NCBI GenBank assembly: GCA_913020095.1
Contig: CAJWAH010000080.1
Location: forward strand, 1 to 6,384
Reading direction: 5' to 3'
Length of the DNA: 6,384 nt
DNA from: an uncultured Synechococcus sp.
GTDB taxonomy: Bacteria > Cyanobacteriota > Cyanobacteriia > PCC-6307 > Cyanobiaceae
The position numbers and the translations under genes were made by a program. Positions 1 to 5,424 of the stretch are shown here, one piece after another (the stretch's first letter is position 1; every line of letters begins with the position of its first letter). The notes below the pieces were generated by a model. It made no database searches. It saw only the letters and a list, made by a program, of their open reading frames with translations, and was not told the origin of the DNA.

Positions 1-2
1 TG

Positions 3-152
3 GTCGGGAACCCTGAGGCGATCGCTTTTTTATTGCAACAGCCGGGCATCCTGGTCAACGACGTGAATGACTGGTCCTACAACAAGACTGCCCTGTATTT
101 CGCGTCTGAGAACGGCTGGCCAGAGGCGGTGGCCGTGCTATCGGCTTATGGC
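3..152 (+). other. Ankyrin-repeat segment at the visible N-terminus of the ZnuA reading frame
   Basis: About one and a half repeats are seen. The first part reads GNPEAIAFLLQQPG, like the second helix of an ankyrin repeat (small residue, then EA, then LL). It is followed by a loop with the N-D pattern, and then by a fuller repeat NKTALYFASENG / WPEAVAVLSAYG matching the TxLhxAxxxG...evvxxLLxxG consensus. More repeats may lie left of the window. Ankyrin repeats mediate protein-protein contacts and are not a known part of ZnuA. The assignment rests on the consensus read by eye. Confidence 0.65.
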
Positions 153-1205
153 ATTCCCACCGTCTCTGCTATCACGGTGCATACACCGGAAGAGGCGAGT
201 GAGGCCGCAGAGCAGCACCCGGCTGCCACGGTCTGTCGCCTGGCAGACATCATGAGCCTGAAGTTCGTCGAGAAGCCAAGGGGCCAGTGGAAGTTCAAGG
301 CCCGCGTCATCGCTGAACTCGAGGGTCGAGTGCGCGAGGTCGTCACCACGATCCTCGCCACCACTTTGTTCACCAAGGCGGTGGCGGGTGATTGCGCCCA
401 GGTCAGTTCGCTGTTGCCGGTGGGTGCCGATAGCCATGCCTATCAAGCGCGTCCCCAGGATGTGGCCAGCCTCGGCAAGGCCCAGGTGCTGGTGATCAAT
501 GGCTTGGGTATGGAGAGCTTTCTGGAGCCTGTGCTCAAAGGCGCTGAAAACAAGGAACTGATCACGATCGATAGCAGTGCTGGGATCAAACCCTTGGAGA
601 TGGAAGAGGAGGACGATCACGGTCATGGCCATCACCACGACCACGACCATGGTCATCATCACCATCACGGCCATGGAGATGAAGCAGTGAATCCCCATGT
701 GTGGCTCGATCCCACCTTGGCGGCCAAGCAGGTGGAGAACATTCGCGATGGCTTGATGAAAGCCGACCCCAGTTGCGCCGATGGCTACCGCAACCGCGCC
801 GATGCCTACATCACCAAGCTTCAAGAACTCGATGGCGAGTTAGCCACCGAGCTGGCGCCGTTCAAAGGCCGCACGGTGGTGAGCTTCCACGAAGCCCTGC
901 CTTATTTCACCCGCCGCTATGGCCTCAGTGATGAGGCCCTGGTGACCCTGCCCGAGGATCAACCCTCACCGGCTGATGTGCAGCGCATCAACAAGGTGCT
1001 CAAAGAGAACAAGATCGCTGGTGTGCTCACAGAGCCAGGCGGCGGCAGTGCTGCGCTGCAGTCGTTGGCCAAGGATTTGAACCTGCGCCTGGAGGTGTTT
1101 GATCCCCTTGAGCTGGTTCCTGAAGCTGCCAAACGCACGCCGGAGCTTTACATCGAGGTGATGCGCCGCAATGGTGAAGCTGTCAAAGCCACCATGAAGT
1201 CTTGA
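3..1205 (+). CDS. znuA: Zinc ABC transporter substrate-binding protein (ZnuA) with an N-terminal ankyrin-repeat extension, 5' partial
   Basis: The frame is open from base 3, so the true start lies off the left edge; the TTG at 33 is only an internal codon. Three parts are visible. Bases 3-152 encode about 50 residues of ankyrin type (the core TALYFASENG followed by WPEAVAVLSAYG). Bases 153-332 encode about 60 residues I do not recognise. Bases 333-1205 encode a full-length ZnuA domain beginning REVVTT. Expected metal ligands are present: His in GADSHAY (435-437), His in NPHVWLDP (696-698), His in VSFHEAL (888-890) and Asp in EVFDPL (1101-1103), plus the family's His-rich loop. ZnuA normally captures zinc in the periplasm and passes it to ZnuBC. 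Here no signal peptide or lipobox precedes the domain, so export would depend on unseen upstream sequence. The family call for the C-terminal part is firm; the fusion is read directly from the frame, and its biological reality is uncertain. Confidence 0.88.
   Translation, partial: VGNPEAIAFLLQQPGILVNDVNDWSYNKTALYFASENGWPEAVAVLSAYGIPTVSAITVHTPEEASEAAEQHPAATVCRLADIMSLKFVEKPRGQWKFKARVIAELEGRVREVVTTILATTLFTKAVAGDCAQVSSLLPVGADSHAYQARPQDVASLGKAQVLVINGLGMESFLEPVLKGAENKELITIDSSAGIKPLEMEEEDDHGHGHHHDHDHGHHHHHGHGDEAVNPHVWLDPTLAAKQVENIRDGLMKADPSCADGYRNRADAYITKLQELDGELATELAPFKGRTVVSFHEALPYFTRRYGLSDEALVTLPEDQPSPADVQRINKVLKENKIAGVLTEPGGGSAALQSLAKDLNLRLEVFDPLELVPEAAKRTPELYIEVMRRNGEAVKATMKS
18..25. repeat. 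HIP1-type palindrome GCGATCGC
   Basis: One copy of the octamer GCGATCGC lies inside the ankyrin-coding part. It is highly over-represented in many cyanobacterial genomes. A single copy in about 6 kb of GC-rich DNA is weak support for a cyanobacterial origin and can occur by chance. Confidence 0.4.
618..674 (+). other. Histidine-rich metal loop of ZnuA
   Basis: Nineteen codons hold 13 histidines interspersed with Gly and Asp, directly after an acidic EEEDD stretch and just before the NPHVWLDP ligand motif. Such a flexible charged loop is a hallmark of zinc-type cluster A-I binding proteins, as opposed to manganese-type ones. It is thought to gather zinc or to sense high zinc. Its presence supports zinc as the substrate. 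Confidence 0.85.
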
Positions 1206-1945
1206 CGGCGTCCCTGCTGGAGGTGAACGACCTGTGCATCGCGCGCGCAGGTCATGAGGTGGTGTCTGGCGTGAGCTTTGCCCTGCAACCCGGTAGCGAT
1301 ACCGCTGTGATTGGCCCCAATGGGGCGGGCAAAAGCACCTTGGTGCAGGCCCTGGTGGGGCTGCTTCCCCATCAGGGGGGCACCATTCGTTTGTTGGGGC
1401 ACACCCTGCCGCGCAGCGGTCGCCTGCCCAGAGAGGTTCGCGATCAGGTGGCGTACCTGCCGCAAAAGTTGCTGCTCGATGGCCGCTTCCCGTTGTCGGT
1501 GAGTGAATTTGTGCGGCTGGGCTGCAGCCCGTGTTGCAATCGCCGCAAGGCTGTTCCAGCTGCTCTGGAGCGTTTGCAAGTGAGCCATCTGCGCCGCCGC
1601 CTGCTCAGTGAGCTCTCCGGCGGTGAGCTGCAGCGGGTGCTGCTGGCCTTTTGCACCGTGCATCCGCGCAAGCTGCTGGTGTTTGATGAGCCGCGCACTG
1701 GCCTCGATCCCCAGGCCGCTGTGCAACTTCAGGAGCTGTTGCAGCAGCTACGGCTCCAGGAAGGGCTCACGATTTTGCAGATCACCCACGACCTCTCGAT
1801 GGTTCGCCGCAGTTCCGATTGGGTGCTGTGTTTGAACCGATCCCTGTGTTGCCAAGGGCCACCGGAGCACACCCTCAGCCGCGAGGAATTGGAGCGCCTC
1901 TATGGCCGCGACTACGTGCTCTATGAGCACAGCCATCACCACTGA
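1202..1945 (+). CDS. znuC: Zinc ABC transporter ATP-binding protein (ZnuC)
   Basis: This 247-aa ABC ATPase powers zinc import with ZnuA and ZnuB on the inner face of the plasma membrane. All nucleotide-binding motifs are intact: Walker A GPNGAGKST (residues 38-46), Q-loop Gln88, signature LSGGE (138-142), Walker B LLVFDE (158-163), D-loop LDP, and switch His196 in ITHD. The TTG start at 1202 overlaps the znuA TGA as TTGA, which indicates translational coupling; no strong Shine-Dalgarno is visible. Two features are unusual: a Cys cluster (C108, C111, C112) in the helical subdomain after the Q-loop, and a C-terminal EHSHHH tail that could bind metal. Substrate assignment comes from the neighbouring His-loop ZnuA; the ATPase alone would not distinguish zinc from manganese. 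Confidence 0.93.
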   Translation: MTASLLEVNDLCIARAGHEVVSGVSFALQPGSDTAVIGPNGAGKSTLVQALVGLLPHQGGTIRLLGHTLPRSGRLPREVRDQVAYLPQKLLLDGRFPLSVSEFVRLGCSPCCNRRKAVPAALERLQVSHLRRRLLSELSGGELQRVLLAFCTVHPRKLLVFDEPRTGLDPQAAVQLQELLQQLRLQEGLTILQITHDLSMVRRSSDWVLCLNRSLCCQGPPEHTLSREELERLYGRDYVLYEHSHHH

Positions 1946-1950
1946 TCGCC

Positions 1951-2811
1951 ATGGCACCTGAACTGATCAGCAGCCTCAGCTTGTGGCAAGAGCCCTTCAT
2001 GCAGCGGGCGCTGATCGGTGGTGTGATCAGCGGCATCTTGGGGGGCTGGGTCGGCAGCATTGCTGTCCTGCGGCAGCTTTCTTTCTTTGCTGAAGCGCTT
2101 GGGCAGGCCTCGCTGTTGGGGATCAGCTTGGCGCTGCTGTTGGGCTTGAGTCCTCCTGTGCTGCTCTGGCCCTTTGCCCTGGGATTTGCCTGGCTGCTGC
2201 GCGAACTGCTCAAGCGCAGTTCATTGTCGGCCGATGCCCTGCTCAGCTTGATGTGCTCGGGGGCCTTGGCCCTTTCGGTGGTGCTGTTGAGCTCGCTGCC
2301 TGGGGCGCGTTTGAGCCTGCAACAGCTCCTGTTTGGCGACATCCTCGGTATTGCCTGGGTCGATCTGATCCCACTGGCGCTGCTGTTGGTGGTCACGCTG
2401 GCCTATGGCGTGATCAGCCGCCGCGCCCAAATCCTGATCAGCGTCGATCCGGTGCTGGCTCGCTCCCGCGGGGTGGCCGTGGAAACCCACCGCTTGATCC
2501 TCTTGGGTCTGTTGGCCTTGGTGGTGGCGGCCTCGATCAAGGCGGTTGGGGTGCTGTTGATCAGTGGCTTTGTGGTTATCCCGGCCTGTGTGGCCCGGCT
2601 GCTCAGCCGCAGTTTCAACGTCTATGTGCTGCTGGCTGCAGGAATTGGAGCGCTCTCGGCGGTGCTGGGGTTGTTTGGATCGGCGGTGTTCAATCAGCCG
2701 TCAGGTCCGATGGTGGTGCTGGTTCAGGCGCTGTTGTTTGTGATGGCGCTGCTGGCAGGGCGCTGGGTTGCTCAAACAACCACTGCAGCGTCTGTTGATC
2801 GCGCTCGCTGA
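1951..2811 (+). CDS. znuB: Zinc ABC transporter permease (ZnuB, ABC-3 family)
   Basis: This 286-aa multi-spanning membrane protein forms the translocation channel for zinc. The length and the strongly hydrophobic profile, with about eight likely helices, are typical of the ABC-3 permease family. Family features include the N-terminal GGVISGILGGWVGSIAVLRQ segment followed by SFFAEALGQASLLG, and a central segment SVDPVLARSRGV matching the coupling region usually seen as 'DpelAraxGv'. The ATG at 1951 lies 5 bp after the znuC stop, completing a compact znuA-znuC-znuB operon. The last 122 bp overlap, antisense, the 3' end of the metalloprotease gene on the other strand. Where many homologues have His before ASLLG, this protein has Gln; from memory I cannot say how unusual that is. 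Confidence 0.93.
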   Translation: MAPELISSLSLWQEPFMQRALIGGVISGILGGWVGSIAVLRQLSFFAEALGQASLLGISLALLLGLSPPVLLWPFALGFAWLLRELLKRSSLSADALLSLMCSGALALSVVLLSSLPGARLSLQQLLFGDILGIAWVDLIPLALLLVVTLAYGVISRRAQILISVDPVLARSRGVAVETHRLILLGLLALVVAASIKAVGVLLISGFVVIPACVARLLSRSFNVYVLLAAGIGALSAVLGLFGSAVFNQPSGPMVVLVQALLFVMALLAGRWVAQTTTAASVDRAR

Positions 2812-3358
2812 GCTCGAGAGCTGGCTTGGCGCCGGGCACCGCTCCCATCACATCACTGCTCAGCTCGCTGTGGCCCCAGAGCCCAAAGCCATGGCCCAGT
2901 TCATGCAATGCCGTGGCTTGGATGGCCGCTTGCCGTTGCCCCGGGCTGATCAGCACCTCCACCAATGGTTCTAAGGCGGAGCTTTCGCGTCCTTGGCGTT
3001 GCACCTGTTGCAGCTGCAGCAGAGCCCGGCCATGGCTGGCCCTGCCGTTTTGCAGCGGCGGGCGCCGGCGCCAGAGGCGCAGTTGCGCATCGTCTGGGTT
3101 GCTGACGCGCACCAGCCGCACCTGCTCCCCCCAGGTTGAGAGGGCGGTCGTCACAGCTGTTTGCCAGCGCTGATTCCAGCGGTCAGTTGTTGGGCCCGGT
3201 TCCACCCAGACGCACCATTGTTTTTGGGCTACCCAGCCCCAACGCGATGGACGCAATTGGCTGGCGTAGCCAGGGGCTGTGGCTGGAGCGGGTTGCGGCG
3301 CTTGTTCAGCAGGCGGTTCAGCTGGTTGCCGCCACTCCACCGGCGGACAGGGAATCAT
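2690..3358 (-). CDS. Matrixin-like zinc metalloprotease (metzincin), cyanobacterial type
   Basis: This 222-aa protein has a zinc-protease active site at residues 152-163, HELGHGFGLWGH (bases 2870-2905). Glu153 is the likely catalytic base, His152, His156 and His163 the likely zinc ligands, and DVMG (169-172) a candidate Met-turn. Before it, VWVEP, a WQTAVTTALSTW helix and LRLWRRRPPL resemble the cyanobacterial matrixin-like peptidases I know, which carry HELGHALGxWGHS and end in a xLxxLYEQP-like helix; here the helix is TLQWLFEQP. The third His lies one residue further than in HExxHxxGxxH. The N-terminus (1-30) is Pro-rich with no signal peptide or membrane anchor, so localisation is unclear. 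Residues 183-222 are a Pro/Ala-rich tail antisense to znuB. The ATG at 3358 overlaps the TGA of the upstream DUF2214 gene, so the two are probably co-translated. The substrate is unknown. Confidence 0.82.
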   Translation of the reverse strand: MIPCPPVEWRQPAEPPAEQAPQPAPATAPGYASQLRPSRWGWVAQKQWCVWVEPGPTTDRWNQRWQTAVTTALSTWGEQVRLVRVSNPDDAQLRLWRRRPPLQNGRASHGRALLQLQQVQRQGRESSALEPLVEVLISPGQRQAAIQATALHELGHGFGLWGHSELSSDVMGAVPGAKPALELSERDQQTLQWLFEQPSALPAAPSQTTAPEPAPPSDLTAD

Positions 3359-3882
3359 CCCGGCAGGCCAACACCACGCGCCATCAGGCTGGCCATGAAG
3401 GGCAGGCTGCCGAAGGCCACCAGTTCAATGTTGATCACCCAGCCAATGCGGCTGGCCACCCCGGCGCTGACGCTGGGAGCTTCGCCTTTGCGTAGCGGGA
3501 TGGCCCACAGGATGTAGGTGATGGTGGGATACAGCGACAGGGCGCCGGCACCCAGGTAGAGGCCAACCTTCCACCAGAACAGCGGATTTTGGGTGTAAAA
3601 CTCGCTGCCTTGGCCGAAATAAAGGACGCGCATGATGCCGCTGCCCAGCAGGGTCAGCGCGGCGAGGCCGTAAATGATGTCGGTGATGATCAGCTTTGTG
3701 GCTGTTCCCTGATCGGGATCAGGGCGGATCATCAAGCGTTCAGCGGTCAGCGCTGCAAAGCAGACCATGAAACTCAGTTCATGGGCGTAGGCCATCCCGG
3801 CACGGCTGAGCAGGTCTTCGGGCATGGCAGGGCTGCAATCGCCGGGACAGTAGCTCGAACGCTCGCGAGCTGGAGTGCTCAT
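3355..3882 (-). CDS. DUF2214 family membrane protein
   Basis: Read from ATG at 3882 this is a 175-aa integral membrane protein with about four hydrophobic helices (near residues 31-50, 66-86, 103-125 and 143-165). The pattern AALTAERLMIRP, then DIIYGLAALTLLGSGIMRVLYFGQG, then NPLFWWKVGLYLGAGALSLYPT matches the DUF2214 family, whose function is unknown. The start is uncertain. In-frame choices are TTG 3936, ATG 3882, ATG 3825 and ATG 3795, none with a clear Shine-Dalgarno; the family core begins near 3795, so the N-terminal 30 residues (with two Cys) may or may not be translated. The stop TGA overlaps the ATG of the metalloprotease gene (ATGA), indicating a two-gene unit transcribed away from the sigma factor gene. 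Confidence 0.82.
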   Translation of the reverse strand: MSTPARERSSYCPGDCSPAMPEDLLSRAGMAYAHELSFMVCFAALTAERLMIRPDPDQGTATKLIITDIIYGLAALTLLGSGIMRVLYFGQGSEFYTQNPLFWWKVGLYLGAGALSLYPTITYILWAIPLRKGEAPSVSAGVASRIGWVINIELVAFGSLPFMASLMARGVGLPG

Positions 3883-4091
3883 GCATGGTTCCGCTGAAGG
3901 AAGGGATTGAAGAACTAAAGGATTTGTGCTGAACAAGAGCTCAAAACATTGTCGATCCCAAAGGAAATGTTGAAGTGTTTGGAAGTTGTTAAGTGAGAAG
4001 GAAATAGGAACTTGGAAGCCTTTGTGAGTCTTGCTGGGAAACCAATCATTTCCCCTAGGTTCAAATCATTGATATTTCGCGGAGCTTCGAT
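3883..4091. promoter_or_regulatory. AT-rich divergent intergenic region
   Basis: This region lies between the leftward DUF2214/protease unit and the rightward sigma factor gene. Composition drops to about 38 percent GC in 3961-4020 (counted by hand), well below the flanking coding DNA. It must hold promoters for both directions, but I found no -10/-35 pair I would defend. A direct repeat AATCATT occurs at 4044-4050 and 4064-4070, exactly 20 bp apart, about two helical turns; the second copy runs into ATCA-T-TGAT (4065-4073). If the TTG at 3936 were the DUF2214 start, part of this region would be coding. Confidence 0.6.
4081..4084 (+). promoter_or_regulatory. Ribosome binding site of the sigma factor gene
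   Basis: GGAG lies seven bases before the ATG at 4092. It is the clearest Shine-Dalgarno in the window and supports that start. Confidence 0.65.
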
Positions 4092-4997
4092 ATGACCACC
4101 AGTTCTCTGAGCGCGTTCCTTGGCGAGATTGGTCGTCACAAGCTTTTGACCCCCGAGCAGGAGCTCACCTTGGGCCGCAAAGTGCAAGCCATGGTGCCAC
4201 TGCAAGACAAACCCATCGAGAGCCTCAGCGAAGACGAGAAGAGGGTTCTGCGCCTTGGTGAGCGCGCCAAGAACCAGATGATTACGGCAAATTTACGCTT
4301 AGTTGTAAACCTGGCCAAGCGTTATCAAGGCAAAGGACTCGAGTTGCTTGATTTAATTCAAGAAGGAACGCTTGGTTTAACTCGCGCCGTAGAAAAATTT
4401 GATCCAACCCGTGGACACCGGTTTAGTACTTATGCCTATTGGTGGATTCGCCAAGGATTGAATCGTGCGTTGTCAACGCAAAGCCGCACGATTCGTATTC
4501 CTGTCAATATCAACGAGAAGTTAACGAAACTTCGCGCAGCCAAAGCGCGCTTGTTTCAGTCAACCGGTCGCCAGCCCATGGCTGAGGAATTGGCCGACTA
4601 CCTCAAGCTGCCTCTTGATGAGGTGGAGGATCTGCTGGGCTGTGAGCTGCGCAGCGTCACCGTCAGCCTGCAGGGCGTGGTGAAGTCCAAGTCCGATCCT
4701 TCCGAGCTGGTGGATGTCCTCCCTAGTGAAGAGATGCCGCCGATGGAGCGCGCTGAGCTTGATGAGCGCACCCAAACCGTGTGGAAGCTGCTGGATCAGG
4801 CCAACCTCACGCCCAAAGAGCGCACTGTTGTGATGCTGCGCTTCGGCCTCGATGGCACCAATGAATGGCGCACCCTGGCTGAAGTGGCGCGTCAGATGAG
4901 CTGCAGCCGCGAGTACTGCCGTCAGGTGGTGCAGCGCTCGTTGCGCAAGCTGCGCCGCGCTGGCATCCAGTCAGGTTTGGTGGAGTCGTCCTGCTGA
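4092..4997 (+). CDS. Group 2 RNA polymerase sigma-70 factor (RpoD-like)
   Basis: This 301-aa alternative sigma factor directs RNA polymerase to a subset of promoters. Domains in order: region 1.2 (about 4-35, SLSAFLGEIGRHKLLTPEQE), no region 1.1; region 2 (59-130) with NLRLVVNLAKRYQGKGLELLDL and the -10 recognition helix FSTYAYWWIRQ (111-121); region 3 (about 137-210), including the SDPSELVDVLPSEE finger; and region 4 (about 225-291) with a helix-turn-helix TLAEVARQMSCSREYCRQVV. Lack of region 1.1 with near-identity to RpoD in region 2 is what defines group 2 in cyanobacteria. These genomes carry several such factors, so I give no sig letter. Codons over residues 57-157 are much more AT-rich than the rest of the gene. 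The gene is followed by small + strand genes with short gaps. Confidence 0.95.
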   Translation: MTTSSLSAFLGEIGRHKLLTPEQELTLGRKVQAMVPLQDKPIESLSEDEKRVLRLGERAKNQMITANLRLVVNLAKRYQGKGLELLDLIQEGTLGLTRAVEKFDPTRGHRFSTYAYWWIRQGLNRALSTQSRTIRIPVNINEKLTKLRAAKARLFQSTGRQPMAEELADYLKLPLDEVEDLLGCELRSVTVSLQGVVKSKSDPSELVDVLPSEEMPPMERAELDERTQTVWKLLDQANLTPKERTVVMLRFGLDGTNEWRTLAEVARQMSCSREYCRQVVQRSLRKLRRAGIQSGLVESSC

Positions 4998-5057
4998 TTG
5001 GATGCAGCTTGTCAGCTCGTAATGCCAATCTGGAGGGATCGCGGTTCCCAAGGGACC

Positions 5058-5381
5058 ATGGCCACCAGCACACGGCTCGACCCTGATCAACTCGAGCAGC
5101 TCGAGTCATTCCTCAAAGATTGGCTGCGTCATAGCGGCCGCACCCAGTCGGATCTGCGCCGTGCGTTGCGCGCCGGATCGATTCGGATGCCGGTGTTGCT
5201 GCAAGAGCTGCAGCGCACCGTCTCTCAAGGCGGGGTCACGGCCTTGGCGGATCGCTTGTGCACCATCGAGGCGCAATGGGCCAGCGGTGCGCCAGAGCTG
5301 CTGGAAGGCGGTGCAGCGGATAACGACGACATGTCGCAGCTTGATTTGCTGCTCAAATCAATCCAAAGTGATGCCGCTTGA
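5058..5381 (+). CDS. Hypothetical protein, 107 aa, helical
   Basis: I do not recognise this protein. From the ATG at 5058 it encodes 107 residues that look soluble and largely helical: an N-terminal amphipathic helix LDPDQLEQLESFLKDWLRH, a basic segment TQSDLRRALRAGSIRMP that could be a helix-turn-helix-like piece, then LLQELQRTVSQGG and an acidic, Asp-rich C-terminus ending SQLDLLLKSIQ. There is one Cys and no membrane segment or signal peptide. The frame opens earlier (TTG 4998, ATG 5022); I chose 5058 because MATS... begins the coherent helical part and AGGGA lies just upstream. It follows the sigma factor gene by 60 bp on the same strand and may be cotranscribed. A sigma-related role is only a positional guess. 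Confidence 0.7.
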   Translation: MATSTRLDPDQLEQLESFLKDWLRHSGRTQSDLRRALRAGSIRMPVLLQELQRTVSQGGVTALADRLCTIEAQWASGAPELLEGGAADNDDMSQLDLLLKSIQSDAA

Positions 5382-5424
5382 GGCGGAATTCAGGCAAAGT
5401 GGCGCGATTGTTTGTGGCTCAGTG

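Noticed and set aside
240..345. A frameshift hiding a normal ZnuA signal peptide
   Set aside because: I read the other two + frames: one gives a Ser/Arg-rich peptide after a stop at 259, the other a charged peptide ending in TGA. Neither has a hydrophobic core.
601..680. CAC/CAT-rich stretch as a simple-sequence repeat or regulatory element
   Set aside because: It is fully explained by the coding of the ZnuA histidine loop.
138..824. Long - strand open frame opposite znuA (228 codons)
   Set aside because: It lies entirely antisense to the well-supported ZnuA domain; its His/Val/Met-rich stretch is just the complement of the His-loop codons.
1148..1726. - strand open frame opposite znuC (192 codons)
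   Set aside because: Antisense shadow of an ATPase with all motifs intact; the product is Gln/Ala/His-rich and shows no domain.
2253..2798. + strand open frame in another phase inside znuB (181 codons)
   Set aside because: Gly/Ala/Trp-rich shadow of GC-rich membrane-protein coding; znuB itself is clear.
3883..4091. Specific -35/-10 promoters (e.g. TTGAAG at 3970, GATATT near 4071)
   Set aside because: None had both boxes at 16-18 bp spacing; I kept only the general regulatory region.
5043..5057. Hairpin GGTTCCC-AA-GGGACC covering the ribosome site of the 107-aa gene
   Set aside because: The loop would be only two bases and the stem has an unmatched base, so it is unlikely to form as written.
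4998..5057. Longer N-terminus for the 107-aa protein from TTG 4998 or ATG 5022
   Set aside because: The added residues are not helical like the rest and no ribosome site precedes them; kept as alternatives only.
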